A DNA stretch of 64,000 nt from Pseudoalteromonas luteoviolacea H33-S. GTDB taxonomy: Bacteria > Pseudomonadota > Gammaproteobacteria > Enterobacterales > Alteromonadaceae. Of this stretch, positions 45,928 through 55,510 are shown piece by piece. The first letter of the stretch is position 1. Each line of letters opens with the position of its first letter. The stretch spans positions 124,001-188,000 of the forward strand of contig NZ_AUXY01000056.1 in assembly GCF_001625695.1 (NCBI RefSeq), written 5' to 3'. The position numbers were made by a program, and so were the translations under genes. The notes under the pieces were generated by a model. The model was not told the DNA's origin, ran no database searches, and saw nothing but the letters and a program-made list of their open reading frames with translations.

Positions 45928-46776
45928 ATGAAACGCGTGTTACTTTTTCTAGCGACAAACTTAGCCATCATGGTTGTGTTGTCCATTATTTTATCCATTC
46001 TAGGGGTTTCCTCTAGAAGTTATGCTGGCATGCTCACCATTGCAGCCGTATTTGGCTTTGGTGGCGCATTTATTTCGTTATATATCTCTAAGTGGATGGC
46101 CAAAAAGTCAACAGGTGCCTATGTAATCGACCAGCCTCGCAATGAAACCGAGCATTGGTTAGTCAGCACCGTGGCAGCGCAAGCGCAAAAAGCGGGTATC
46201 AAAATGCCAGAGGTTGCCATTTATGACAGCCCAGAGATCAATGCCTTTGCTACAGGCCCCAGTAAAAACGATTCTCTCGTTGCAGTCAGTAGCGGTTTAC
46301 TTGCTGGCATGAGCCAGAGTGAAGCAGAAGCCGTGCTCGCACATGAAGTATCCCATGTTGCTAACGGTGATATGGTCACATTGACGCTTATTCAGGGTGT
46401 CGTAAATACATTCGTCATTTTTATCTCAAAAGTACTGGCCAATATTGTCGACGGCTTCTTAAATGGTGATGAAGAAGGTGAAGGCTTTAGTTGGACCTAC
46501 ATGATCTTTGACCTTATCTTCCAAATTCTCTTTGGCTTCTTAGCATCTATGATCGTTGCTTACTTTAGCCGTAAGCGAGAATATGCTGCCGACAAAGGGG
46601 CAGCTGATTTAGTCGGTGCACACAAAATGAAAGCTGCACTTGAACGTCTACGTAGCAATCAAGAATCAAAGTTAGAAGGTTCAATGATGGCATTTGGTAT
46701 CGCATCAGGTAAGAGCGTGGTCGATTTGTTTGCCTCACACCCACCACTTGAGCAAAGAATTGCCGCACTATCTTAG
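45928..46776 (+). CDS. htpX: Membrane zinc metalloprotease HtpX
   Basis: About 282 residues from the ATG at 45928 ([16 protein letters not shown]), preceded by TGAGG; the GTG at 45922 overlaps that site. Two N-terminal membrane helices, the zinc motif HEVSH in [13 protein letters not shown] (~137), two further helices ([16 protein letters not shown] and [17 protein letters not shown]), the third metal ligand Glu in [16 protein letters not shown], and the C-terminal [12 protein letters not shown]. It degrades misfolded inner-membrane proteins with FtsH. It stands alone between two terminators. Confidence 0.96.
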   Translation: MKRVLLFLATNLAIMVVLSIILSILGVSSRSYAGMLTIAAVFGFGGAFISLYISKWMAKKSTGAYVIDQPRNETEHWLVSTVAAQAQKAGIKMPEVAIYDSPEINAFATGPSKNDSLVAVSSGLLAGMSQSEAEAVLAHEVSHVANGDMVTLTLIQGVVNTFVIFISKVLANIVDGFLNGDEEGEGFSWTYMIFDLIFQILFGFLASMIVAYFSRKREYAADKGAADLVGAHKMKAALERLRSNQESKLEGSMMAFGIASGKSVVDLFASHPPLEQRIAALS

Positions 46777-46813
46777 GATGTTGATGTAAACACAATGTAT
46801 ATTTTATAACCAT

Positions 46814-46833
46814 AGGCCCTTACGGGCCTTTTT
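46814..46833 (+). terminator. Terminator after htpX
   Basis: AGGCCC-TTAC-GGGCCT stem followed by TTTTT, about 40 bases after the htpX stop. Confidence 0.85.
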
Positions 46834-47189
46834 AATGACGATTTACAAATAATTAAATTTAGGAATTAAATTCAATTATTACGTAATAAATAGTTATAAA
46901 AAATTATATCTTTATATGGCAAAGATATATAATTACTTTCCTTAATATTCTCTATAAAACAATACTTAAGTTCTCTTCTCTAAGAATAAACCAGTAAATA
47001 GGTCGTTTGTTTTATGACCAAAAGACAGGAAAAGTTACTTTTTGGTTATTTATTAACCCACATTTAACTCAAATCTTAATCTAAACCATACTTTTTGCGT
47101 GTATCTATACCGGGCCCATTTGTTTAAAATATGTAACCCACTTTATTGACATAATAGCAATATTCTACGTTCGCAAGGTAAAAAGAAGT
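46834..47189. other. AT-rich gap before the chemoreceptor gene
   Basis: About 355 bp with A/T runs and no open frame of interest. It must contain the promoter of the chemoreceptor gene; a ribosome site AAGGTAAAAAGAAG precedes its ATG. Nothing else is recognised. Confidence 0.5.
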
Positions 47190-49181
47190 ATGCTGATCAA
47201 AACTCGATTACTCATTTCATTTATGCTCATAGGTCTATTACCAGCAGGTATACTGGCGATGGTCTCGTTGTGGACCGCCTCCACAGCACTTGAACAACAG
47301 GCATACAATCAGCTTACTTCCATCAAACAAATAAAACACAAGCAAATTGATGATTACCTTAATGCAAGAAAAGGTGACTTATCAGTCATCGCAAAAAAAT
47401 GGCAGCTCCTCGTTGAGCAAAACCCTACCCTGTCAAACACAGAGCTGGCTCATAACTATCACAGCCTTTTTGACACCTTCATCAATGAGAAAGGGTTTTA
47501 CGACTTTTTCGTAATAGAACGCGATGGCTTAATTAGCTATACAGTTGCTAAAGAGTCTGATTACAACACGAACCTGGTTACTGGCCCGTTCAATAACTCA
47601 GGGCTTGCTACTTTGTTTACTCAAGTCATTTCAGCAAGAAAGTTTATCTTAGCCGACTACAGTGCGTATGCACCGAGCAATAATGACCCAGCTGCCTTCA
47701 TTGGTATTCCAGTCATAATTGATGGTCAAGTCAACTCGGTACTTGCACTACAACTTTCAATCGATGCCATAAACGCCATTATGCAACAGCGTGATGGCAT
47801 GGGAGAAACCGGTGAGTCATACCTTGTTGGTAATGATTTCCGCATGCGTTCAGATTCATTTTTAGATCCAATTAATCATACCGTCATTGCTAGTTTTGCA
47901 GGTTCAGTTGAAGCAAATGGTGTCGATACCGTTGCTGTTCGCCGAGGCTTACAAGGGATCTCTGATACAGAAATTATTATCGATTATAATGGCAACCCTG
48001 TTTTATCCGCTTACCTTCCTTATACATTCGCTGGATTAAAATGGGTACTTTTGGCTGAAATAGACAAAGCCGAAGCTTTCGCGCCAGTTTATAAACTCTA
48101 CTGGATTATTGCCCTTATCTTTTTATTAACTGTTTTATCAGTCGCTGGAGCAACGGTATTGATCGCCCGCTCGGTATTAAAGCCGCTTGGTGGTGAACCA
48201 ATTGAAATGCGTAAGATCAGTGAGCGAATCGCCGCAGGTGACCTAAGAGAGCAGTTCGGCCGTGATGAGAACGCAATTGGTGTATATGGCGCGATGAGGC
48301 AGATGAACACCTATTTAACTAGCGTGATAGGCACCATAGTTGAAACGACAGCTCAGCTGGCTTCTACAGCCACACAGACAAGTGCAGCCAGTGAACAAGC
48401 AAACGCCAGCTTACAAGAGCAGCATGCCAATATTGAGCAAGTCGCCGAAGCAATTCAGCAGACTTCTCACTCTATCGATGAAGTGGCAACCAATGCGCGT
48501 AATGTTGCAGATTTAAGCTTGGACGCAGAGAAAACATCATTATCGGCGAATCAAACACTCAGAGATACCGTTGTACAGATGGAAGCGCTCAGTACAGCTG
48601 TTGAGAACTCAGAAACGGCCATTAAAGAAGTTGAATACAATACGCAAAATATCAGCCGTGTTATCGAAGTGATCCAAGCTGTGACTGAGCAGACTAACTT
48701 GCTCGCACTCAACGCAGCCATTGAAGCAGCACGAGCAGGAGAACATGGACGTGGATTTGCCGTAGTTGCTGACGAAGTCAGACAGCTTGCACAAAAAACT
48801 CAAGCGTCTACTGCCGACATTGAAAATATGATTGCCAATCTTCAGTCTACATCACAAACCGCGGTATCTGAGATGCATGCATCCGCTGAAGCGACTAAAC
48901 AGACGATCACAGCAGCCAATAACAGCGCCTCTTTACTTGAGCAAAGTGTACATCAAATCAATCAGATAGCGCTGAGTGCGCAAACCATAGCTCAGGCGGC
49001 TCAAGAGCAATCTGCGACGACTGAAGAGATTTCATATAATGTTGAGTCGATTAGACAAGCGGCTATTGATAACGCAGCAGGTGCAGATCAAGTTACCAGC
49101 GCGAGCCTTGAACTAGATAAGCAATCTAAAACTCTGAAACAAGTTACATCAGCCTTTAAACTGCCTCAGCAATTACACTAG
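47190..49181 (+). CDS. Methyl-accepting chemotaxis protein with a Cache sensor domain
   Basis: 663 residues. N-terminal helix [20 protein letters not shown], a periplasmic sensor of ~270 residues that looks like a double Cache domain ([56 protein letters not shown]), a second helix ([20 protein letters not shown], ~310), a HAMP domain ([20 protein letters not shown]), and the cytoplasmic signalling hairpin with the conserved tip [19 protein letters not shown]. No C-terminal CheR-tethering pentapeptide is seen. The ligand is unknown. Confidence 0.95.
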   Translation: MLIKTRLLISFMLIGLLPAGILAMVSLWTASTALEQQAYNQLTSIKQIKHKQIDDYLNARKGDLSVIAKKWQLLVEQNPTLSNTELAHNYHSLFDTFINEKGFYDFFVIERDGLISYTVAKESDYNTNLVTGPFNNSGLATLFTQVISARKFILADYSAYAPSNNDPAAFIGIPVIIDGQVNSVLALQLSIDAINAIMQQRDGMGETGESYLVGNDFRMRSDSFLDPINHTVIASFAGSVEANGVDTVAVRRGLQGISDTEIIIDYNGNPVLSAYLPYTFAGLKWVLLAEIDKAEAFAPVYKLYWIIALIFLLTVLSVAGATVLIARSVLKPLGGEPIEMRKISERIAAGDLREQFGRDENAIGVYGAMRQMNTYLTSVIGTIVETTAQLASTATQTSAASEQANASLQEQHANIEQVAEAIQQTSHSIDEVATNARNVADLSLDAEKTSLSANQTLRDTVVQMEALSTAVENSETAIKEVEYNTQNISRVIEVIQAVTEQTNLLALNAAIEAARAGEHGRGFAVVADEVRQLAQKTQASTADIENMIANLQSTSQTAVSEMHASAEATKQTITAANNSASLLEQSVHQINQIALSAQTIAQAAQEQSATTEEISYNVESIRQAAIDNAAGADQVTSASLELDKQSKTLKQVTSAFKLPQQLH

Positions 49182-49195
49182 TCCTTAGTGAAATT

Positions 49196-49221
49196 CAGCA
49201 AGCGCCTAACCGCGCTTGCTG
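49196..49221. terminator. Hairpin at the arsJ end, between convergent genes
   Basis: CAGCAAGCG and CGCTTGCTG form a 9-bp stem around an 8-base loop that covers the arsJ stop codon, 15 bases after the chemoreceptor stop on the other strand. T-rich tails are weak, so it is a moderate candidate for a shared terminator. Confidence 0.5.
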
Positions 49222-50414
49222 AGTCCATATGTAAACCCACCTGCCAATATAAGCATTGCACTTGAAATCATCAAACAGGCTTCAAGGCCATAAAACTGAT
49301 AAACAAGACCAGATAAGAGCGTACCTAACAATCTGCCCATTGCATTCGCCATGTAATAAAAGCCAACATCCATCGACACGCCATCACTGTCAGCGATTTT
49401 GACGATTAAGAAACTATGCAACGATGAGTTAACAGCAAATACAGCGCCAAAAATCAATAAGCCACCGATAATCATTATCTTAGGCTGCCAGTCTAACCAC
49501 AAACCCAAAGCCAGCAAAGCTGGTATAATTGACAGTAAGGCCACCCACTTGAATGCTTGTTGGTAATTACCACCTTGCTTTGCTGTGATTTTTGGCGCGT
49601 TCGCTTGGACTATGCCATAAGCAATCACCCAAGACGCCATAAAGCCGCCAACCCACCAATGATCCCAACCAAATGTTGAGGCCAAAAAGACAGGTAAAGC
49701 CACCACAAACCAAACATCGCGTGAAGCAAACAAAAATAAACGCGCCGCCGCCAATAGATTTAACTGACGACTTTTAGAAAACAGTTCATTAAACTTGGGT
49801 TTGTTCTTTTTCTTCCCTAAGTCTTGCTTCAACAACAATAAGCTTGATAGCCAAGTGATTGTCAGCATTGCAGCCATAAACCACAAAGCGCCTTGAAAGC
49901 CGAGTAACGTCAGCAGTAAGCCACCAAGGAAAAAACCAACCCCTTTTAAGGCGTTTTTTGACCCCGTAAGCAGTGCTACCCACTTATACAAGGTACTATC
50001 TTGATCTTTCGGAACCAGTAATTTAATGGCGCTTTTGGCACTCATTTTATTGAGATCTTTGGCAATACCAGACAAAGCCTGCGCGACCATGACATAGGCA
50101 ATTGTCAGTAATTGCGCATCTAATGCCAACATAGACACAGCCACTATCTGCAAGAATAGGCCAATATTCATGGTCTTATTTAAGCCAAGACGTGCGCCTA
50201 ACCAGCCCCCCAATAAATTGGTAACCACGCCAAAGATTTCATAAAACAAGAATAGCGAGGCAATCGCCAATGGGCTGTATCCCAGTTGATGAAAATACAG
50301 CACCACCAACATACGCAGCGCACCATCTGTCAAGGTGAATGACCAATAGTTACCAGTGATAACAAGGTACTGCTTAATTTCTGGTGATAGCCTTGCCATA
50401 AGTGACTGCGTCAT
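49206..50414 (-). CDS. arsJ: Organoarsenical efflux transporter ArsJ (MFS)
   Basis: 402 residues, about 11-12 membrane helices. The N-terminus NYWSFTLTDGALRMLVVLYF and the block FYEIFGVVTNLLGGWLGARL are the ArsJ pattern, not that of other MFS families. ArsJ exports 1-arseno-3-phosphoglycerate, made when GAPDH uses arsenate. It starts 4 bases after the GAPDH stop, the standard arsJ-gapdh pairing and part of why the call is firm. No arsR or other ars gene is next to it in this window. Confidence 0.93.
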   Translation of the reverse strand: MTQSLMARLSPEIKQYLVITGNYWSFTLTDGALRMLVVLYFHQLGYSPLAIASLFLFYEIFGVVTNLLGGWLGARLGLNKTMNIGLFLQIVAVSMLALDAQLLTIAYVMVAQALSGIAKDLNKMSAKSAIKLLVPKDQDSTLYKWVALLTGSKNALKGVGFFLGGLLLTLLGFQGALWFMAAMLTITWLSSLLLLKQDLGKKKNKPKFNELFSKSRQLNLLAAARLFLFASRDVWFVVALPVFLASTFGWDHWWVGGFMASWVIAYGIVQANAPKITAKQGGNYQQAFKWVALLSIIPALLALGLWLDWQPKIMIIGGLLIFGAVFAVNSSLHSFLIVKIADSDGVSMDVGFYYMANAMGRLLGTLLSGLVYQFYGLEACLMISSAMLILAGGFTYGLSKRG

Positions 50415-50418
50415 GATG

Positions 50419-51429
50419 TTATCCCCAGCGCTTATCGATAACCAAACGGACTAAATCTGCCGTTCTATTTGCATAGCCCCACTCGTTATCATACCAAACG
50501 TATAATTTAACTTGCGTGCCATTGACCACCATAGTTGATGGCGCATCAACTATGGCACTTCTTGGGTCCGTTTTATAATCTATTGAGACAAGTGGACGCG
50601 TTTCATACCCCAATACACCGGCAAGTTCACCGTTTGCAGCTTGCTCCATCCAGCTGTTAATCTCTTCAATACTGGTTTCACGATTAACTTCAAACACGCA
50701 ATCCGTGATCGAAGCATTCGTTAGAGGTACTCTCACGGCGTGACCATTTAACTTACCCTTCAGCTCAGGGAAAATATGGGTAATTGCCGTTGCCGATCCT
50801 GTCGTCGTTGGAATAAGACTCGTGCCGCATGAGCGCGCACGGCGCAAATCTTTATGCGGTGCGTCAATGATGGTCTGTGTATTGGTAATATCGTGTATTG
50901 TCGTCATCGAGCCATGTTTAATGCCAATATTATCCTGTAGCACTTTAACAACGGGCGCTAAACAGTTAGTCGTGCAAGATGCCGCTGTCACTATCGGGTG
51001 CTGCTCAACATCGTAATCCGCGTGGTTTACACCCATCACAACATTTAATACTCCCTCTTCTTTGACGGGTGCAGTCACAACCACTTGCTTCACGCCTTGA
51101 GCAAAAAAAGCTGCGAGTTTTTCTTTGGTTTTAATCTTACCTGAGGCTTCTATTACAAGGTCACACATCGACCAGTCATTATCAGTAACGGACACTTGCT
51201 GTGTTACTGCAATGCGCTGATCGCCAATGATCATCTCACTGCCCTCACTCAGCGCCTCGTGTTGCCACTTGCCGTGAACAGAATCAAAGTTCATCAAATG
51301 TGCTAAGGTAAGTGCATCGCCTGCTGGATCATTTATCTTCACCAACTCGATACCTGGCGAATTCCACAGTGCACGCATAGTCAATCGGCCCATTCTGCCA
51401 AAGCCATTGATCCCAACTTTAATTGCCAT
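50419..51429 (-). CDS. ArsJ-associated glyceraldehyde-3-phosphate dehydrogenase
   Basis: About 336 residues. The ATG at 51429 ([14 protein letters not shown]) has GGGAG eight bases upstream; ATGs at 51432 and 51444 are alternatives. NAD motif [11 protein letters not shown], catalytic Cys in [14 protein letters not shown] (~153), then [14 protein letters not shown] and C-terminal [16 protein letters not shown]. It is coupled to arsJ, so its likely use is making the arseno-sugar phosphate for export rather than central glycolysis; enzymes of this group are known to accept arsenate as any GAPDH would. Confidence 0.94.
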   Translation of the reverse strand: MAIKVGINGFGRMGRLTMRALWNSPGIELVKINDPAGDALTLAHLMNFDSVHGKWQHEALSEGSEMIIGDQRIAVTQQVSVTDNDWSMCDLVIEASGKIKTKEKLAAFFAQGVKQVVVTAPVKEEGVLNVVMGVNHADYDVEQHPIVTAASCTTNCLAPVVKVLQDNIGIKHGSMTTIHDITNTQTIIDAPHKDLRRARSCGTSLIPTTTGSATAITHIFPELKGKLNGHAVRVPLTNASITDCVFEVNRETSIEEINSWMEQAANGELAGVLGYETRPLVSIDYKTDPRSAIVDAPSTMVVNGTQVKLYVWYDNEWGYANRTADLVRLVIDKRWG

Positions 51430-51749
51430 CATCTTTTCTCCCATTATTTAGCCGTTCGCGTATGTCGTCATAACTCTTGACAATGCGCCCAGCAACTTTA
51501 ATTAACTCGCCCCACTATACATTTGCACCGGCATTAAATGTTTCAGTGCGCCATGCAGACAAAATTATGTCTATTGATGAGGAAACTTACAATATACGAA
51601 AAATCATATATTCATTTTCCCATATATGCAAACACTCATTTGTAATGATTTTGTATCATTTTTATTAATTTTATTTGAAACTTTTTCGCGATTTACTAAC
51701 ATGAAATTAGAAGTAAAAAGCAATGTTAATTTGAAAGGAGTTAATCACT
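51430..51749. other. Divergent intergenic region before the GAPDH-arsJ pair
   Basis: About 320 bp with no protein-coding frame of merit. It contains CATATA-N12-TATATG (51605-51628) and AATGAT-N5-ATCATT (51644-51660) inverted repeats, possible operator or promoter elements for the GAPDH-arsJ message; no regulator can be named. Confidence 0.4.
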
Positions 51750-51908
51750 ATGAAGCTTAAAGTCACCAAAAAGCCATTGAAAAAATTGAGTTATGATAGC
51801 CTACCACTTGATAGAAAACTGACTCCACTGGTCGGGGGCGCGGGCTTAAGTAATGGCCCAACACAAGAATGTGAAACTTACTACCACTGCGATTCCGAGA
51901 CGCCATAA
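51750..51908 (+). CDS. Small RiPP-precursor-like peptide (52 residues)
   Basis: The ATG at 51750 has AAGGAG nine bases upstream; the stop is at 51906. The product starts MKLKVTKKPLKKLSYDS, then carries DRKLTPLVGG (Gly-Gly at 29-30) and a 22-residue tail with two Cys (41 and 47) and several Ser/Thr. The basic, Lys-Leu-rich leader with a TPxVGG end is like orphan class I lanthipeptide or double-glycine precursors found in Pseudoalteromonas and relatives. A leader of ~30 and core of ~22 residues is the likely arrangement. No modification or export genes are beside it. The gene itself is supported by the ribosome site; its role is inference. Confidence 0.7.
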   Translation: MKLKVTKKPLKKLSYDSLPLDRKLTPLVGGAGLSNGPTQECETYYHCDSETP

Positions 51909-52035
51909 TTGGGCCACTGAACATGTAAACGTTGTCTTTTCATACGGCAACGTTTGCTTACTCGTTAAATCTTTCCTGCTAAATACCAATTGATGATAAA
52001 CTACAACAAATCCCAGTTGTTTCGAGTACTTTAGA

Positions 52036-53487
52036 TTGGATAAGAATACCTACATCCCAGAAAACTTTATCGAAGATGTTAAAACCTACCTACCTGAGCA
52101 TTTAAATCTAGATGACTTCATTGAGCATTGCCAAAAGCCTCTAAGGCTGTCTATACGCGTCAATACACTCAAAATGTCCGTCGATGATTTTAAACTCGAA
52201 GCAAAAGCACTCGGTTGGCAAATAATACCTGTGCCTTGGTGCCCAGAGGGCTTTTGGATCAGTCGCAGCGAAGAAGAACAAGCAAACCTGCCTATAGGTA
52301 ATACAGCCTTACATCTCAGTGGCTGTATTTATGTGCAAGAAGCAAGCTCAATGCTTCCACCTTTGGCATTACGATCTGAAATAGAAAATATGGATACAGA
52401 TCAATATGCTGTGCTCGATATGGCTGCGGCTCCGGGCTCAAAAACCTCACAGCTTTGTGCCTTAATGAATAACCAAGGCCTATTGGTTGCCAATGAATTC
52501 TCATCTTCTCGGTTAAAAGTGCTTGCCGCCAACATGAAGCGCATGGGGGCAGCAAACTGCGCATTATCACATTTTGATGGCAAAATATTTGGCGACTACA
52601 TGTATGAGTGCTTTGATCACATACAGCTTGACGCGCCATGCTCAGGTGAAGGCACTGTAAGAAAAGATGCAAACGCACTTAAAAACTGGTCAATAGAATC
52701 TAATATCGATATCAGCGATGTGCAAAAAAGCCTGATCAAAAGTGCCTTTTTAGCGCTAAAACCCGGCGGTAGTTTGGTGTACTCAACTTGTACACTGACC
52801 CCTTTAGAAAACCAACAAGTGTGCTCATTTTTACTAGAAGAATTTGCAGGTGCTTTAGAAGTCACGCCTCTCGACGACCTGTTTGACAATGCGAGTCAGG
52901 CCACCACAAGCGAGGGATACTTGCATGTCTGGCCACAAATTTTTGATAGTGAAGGTTTCTTCATCGCAAAATTTAAAAAGCTCGCCTCTGTTGAACACCC
53001 TAATCAACAGCAAAAAAAAGGGGCATTTCCTTTTGAAGCTTTTCCAGCTAAAGCACACAACACCTTCGCGAGCTATTTAAAGAAGCAATTTAAGATTAAG
53101 CAGCTTCCAGGTACGCTCATGCAGCGCGATAAAGAGCTATGGCTATTTCCCGAAAAGCTTGCAGATGTGCAAAACAAAATAAAATATGCGCGCTTGGGGA
53201 TCAAAGTAGGCGCAATCCACAAAAATGGGGTGCGTTTAGAACATGAGCTTGCCACCGCATTTGGACATTTAGCCACAGAAAATGTACATGCACTTACTGA
53301 AAAACAGGCTGTAGACTACTTCCAAGGCAAAGATGTACGTTTAGAAAAACCGACTAATGAGACAGGTGAAGTCATACTGACTCTGTGCGGTGCCCCTGTG
53401 GGTCTTGGCAAATGGCAAAAGGCGAAGATTAAAAATAACCTCCCTAGAGATTTAATTGCACAAGGTCAGTTAATAACTTGGGTATAA
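52036..53487 (+). CDS. rsmF: 16S rRNA m5C methyltransferase RsmF
   Basis: 483 residues from a TTG at 52036 ([16 protein letters not shown]); an in-frame stop at 51997 rules out a longer gene, and no ATG fits the N-terminal homology. RsmF pattern: RPLR-like [22 protein letters not shown] motif [19 protein letters not shown], the catalytic Cys pair in [15 protein letters not shown] and [16 protein letters not shown], and the C-terminal RNA-binding extension. It methylates C1407 of 16S rRNA. No clear ribosome site precedes the TTG, which is unusual. Confidence 0.93.
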   Translation: MDKNTYIPENFIEDVKTYLPEHLNLDDFIEHCQKPLRLSIRVNTLKMSVDDFKLEAKALGWQIIPVPWCPEGFWISRSEEEQANLPIGNTALHLSGCIYVQEASSMLPPLALRSEIENMDTDQYAVLDMAAAPGSKTSQLCALMNNQGLLVANEFSSSRLKVLAANMKRMGAANCALSHFDGKIFGDYMYECFDHIQLDAPCSGEGTVRKDANALKNWSIESNIDISDVQKSLIKSAFLALKPGGSLVYSTCTLTPLENQQVCSFLLEEFAGALEVTPLDDLFDNASQATTSEGYLHVWPQIFDSEGFFIAKFKKLASVEHPNQQQKKGAFPFEAFPAKAHNTFASYLKKQFKIKQLPGTLMQRDKELWLFPEKLADVQNKIKYARLGIKVGAIHKNGVRLEHELATAFGHLATENVHALTEKQAVDYFQGKDVRLEKPTNETGEVILTLCGAPVGLGKWQKAKIKNNLPRDLIAQGQLITWV

Positions 53488-53683
53488 CCTGATTAGAACT
53501 TTTTGACAACTTTAAGATTATTAATTCATATGAGCGCAACACTATGTTTTTATTATGTTTTAAAAATGTCATTCTGTTTGTAACTTTTGTAATGCATTTA
53601 CTACACTTAAAGGACTTTCTACTTCTCCCTTATGTTTTAGAAGGTGTTTAAGTTAGCGCACGGCTCCAAATGAGCCTTCCCCT

Positions 53684-53717
53684 ACGCCCAGATTCACACA
53701 TTACTGGGCGTTTTTTT
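53684..53717 (+). terminator. Terminator after rsmF
   Basis: ACGCCCAG / CTGGGCGT stem with a 12-base loop followed by a run of seven T. It lies in the 375-bp gap after rsmF, about 200 bases past the stop; a second weaker stem GGCTC-AAAT-like-GAGCC precedes it at 53662-53676. Nothing else is recognised in the gap apart from the AT-rich promoter region of the next gene. Confidence 0.8.
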
Positions 53718-53862
53718 ATGTCTAAAATTTCAATCCAAATCTGCAATAATCCTGCTCACCAAACCTATTCAAAATGTCATTTGATACATTGCATATTTTT
53801 AGTTGAATAAAGTAGCAAAAGAAAATATGATTTATATATAAATCGCTACATAACATATAAAA

Positions 53863-54069
53863 ATGGGTATTGTAAAAATTTCCGAAGAACTTCATGAAGA
53901 GATCCGCCTAGCTAGCCAAGTGATGTCACGCTCAATCAATTCACAAGCTGAATTTTGGTTGAAAATGGGTCGCCTAGCTGAGCAAAATCCGGACAAACCG
54001 TTCGCACAGTTAATACAAATAGAATTAGAGCAAGTAAAAAAGAAGCAATATGAAAGCAGTGATAATTAA
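53863..54069 (+). CDS. ParD-like antitoxin-family protein
   Basis: 68 residues: MGIVKISEELHEEIRLASQV is a ribbon-helix-helix-like start and SRSINSQAEFWLKMGRLAEQ continues the ParD-type fold. No toxin of the ParE type is next to it; instead it overlaps the following methionine aminopeptidase gene by 20 bases. The ParD-like/map pair is known from Vibrio and related bacteria. It may regulate its own operon; the partner and role are not clear. Confidence 0.85.
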   Translation: MGIVKISEELHEEIRLASQVMSRSINSQAEFWLKMGRLAEQNPDKPFAQLIQIELEQVKKKQYESSDN

Positions 54070-54832
54070 GGATCAGGATCAAATCGTTAAAATGCGACGC
54101 TCCGGACAGATGTTAGCAGCCGTGTTTAAAGCACTGGATGGCTTCATCAAACCGGGTGTCACCACCATGGAAGTGAACGACTTTGTCGAAGCCTATATCA
54201 CCGATGAGCTGAAAGCAATTCCGTCAACCAAAGGTCAATATGGCTACCCATATGCAGTCAATACATCACTTAATGAAGTTGTCTGTCATGGTATGCCAAA
54301 AGCGAACCAAAAAATAAAATCGACTGATATCATCAATGTTGATATCACGCTCAAATGTGATGGTTACCTTGCTGATTCAAGTAAAATGTACGTCATGGAG
54401 GACGCTCAGGGGCTTGCTAAAAAGCTTGTAAAAACCACCTACGAAGCCATGTGGCAAGGCATAAAACAAGTTAAACCTGGTGTAAAACTGGGCGATATTG
54501 GCTATGCAATTCAGTCATATGCGCAGCAACATGGCTATAGCATTGTCAGAGAATTTTGCGGTCATGGCATAGGCACTGAGATGCATGAAGGGCCAGATGT
54601 GCTTCACTTTGGCAAACCTAACGAAGGCTTAACTCTACAAGCTGGTATGACATTTACTATTGAACCTATGGTCAATCAAGGCCAACACAAGGTGAAAACC
54701 TTAAAAGATGGCTGGACCGTTGTGACAAGAGATAGAAAATTATCGGCTCAGTGGGAACATACCATTTTGGTGACAGAGACAGGCTATGAAGTGCTGACCT
54801 TGAGAGAAGAAGAGCAGCTGGCGATACAATAA
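54050..54832 (+). CDS. map: Type I methionine aminopeptidase (paired with ParD-like gene)
   Basis: 260 residues, the usual type I length. Metal ligands and motifs: NTSLNEVVCHGMP, INVDITLKCDGYLADSSKMY (Asp), CGHGIGTEMHEGPDVL (His), FTIEPMV (Glu) and QWEHTILVTETG (Glu). The common Asp of VTVKKDG-like proteins reads ITLKCDGY and the usual DSSxTF reads DSSKMY. It removes the initiator Met. Being linked to a ParD-like gene and not to rpsB-tsf or ribosomal genes, it is probably an accessory copy beside the housekeeping map. Confidence 0.92.
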   Translation: MKAVIIKDQDQIVKMRRSGQMLAAVFKALDGFIKPGVTTMEVNDFVEAYITDELKAIPSTKGQYGYPYAVNTSLNEVVCHGMPKANQKIKSTDIINVDITLKCDGYLADSSKMYVMEDAQGLAKKLVKTTYEAMWQGIKQVKPGVKLGDIGYAIQSYAQQHGYSIVREFCGHGIGTEMHEGPDVLHFGKPNEGLTLQAGMTFTIEPMVNQGQHKVKTLKDGWTVVTRDRKLSAQWEHTILVTETGYEVLTLREEEQLAIQ

Positions 54833-54896
54833 ACTTCTTCTGTTCATCAAGTTTTTTTCAGAATGCCAAAGCAATGACGGTTACTTTAAAAGCGAT

Positions 54897-54927
54897 GGTA
54901 AGCTCTGCTTAAGAGCCTACCTTTTTT
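54897..54927 (+). terminator. Terminator after the map gene
   Basis: GGTA-A-GCTCT pairs with AGAGC-C-TACC around a 5-base loop with one internal mismatch, followed by six T, about 65 bases after the map stop. Confidence 0.8.
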
Positions 54928-55039
54928 CTCAACATCCCTTTGGCCATCGCTATATTCATTGTTATCTAAAAAGCCTTAGACTATGAAGCAGAGTCTTTCA
55001 AGAGCGTCCAAACATTAGCTTAATTTCAAATAGATTAAT

Positions 55040-55417
55040 CTAATTTGCTTTTCTAAATATCTTTAACGCAATTTGTGAAAGCATAAACAATGTGAACGTA
55101 AATATAAGCCCAAACAGCATCACGGGATCATAACCCTCAATCACGGCCGAAATGGCTCTCGCGAAAAAATTAAAAAAGAAGTACATCGATGCGGGTAAAA
55201 TCAGCAACCACGCTTTTTTATAAATACCAATGGCGGTGATTATTGCCAAACTTAAAGTTGGCGCACCCAATGTGCGTAAATTAGTAAAGCCATAATCTGA
55301 CCCTGCGTTAAAACCACTTGGTTCGTTAATAATCGCAGGAAAAAACATGGCTGTTAATGCCGCCGAGCCCAGAATAAGTACAAACATGCCGCATAACACT
55401 TGTGCGAATTTGATCAT
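55040..55417 (-). CDS. Small four-helix membrane protein of unknown function
   Basis: 125 residues with four predicted membrane segments: FAQVLCGMFVLILGSAALTAM, LGAPTLSLAIITAIGIY, AWLLILPASMYFFFNFFARA, and VMLFGLIFTFTLFMLSQIAL. It resembles DUF4345-type proteins in length and layout, but I cannot name a function. It lies 93 bases downstream of the AraC-family gene on the same strand and may be its target. Confidence 0.75.
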   Translation of the reverse strand: MIKFAQVLCGMFVLILGSAALTAMFFPAIINEPSGFNAGSDYGFTNLRTLGAPTLSLAIITAIGIYKKAWLLILPASMYFFFNFFARAISAVIEGYDPVMLFGLIFTFTLFMLSQIALKIFRKAN

Positions 55418-55510
55418 AAAAATAACCTATCTATCTGTTATTTGATGACAAACATTCTATTTGAACTGACCGTACCTAACTTGCACTATTCGGTCACGGA
55501 TTTATATTTT

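Noticed and set aside
51605..51660. ArsR operator upstream of the GAPDH-arsJ pair
   Set aside because: The inverted repeats are AT-rich and short, and no arsR is present; not enough to name the regulator.
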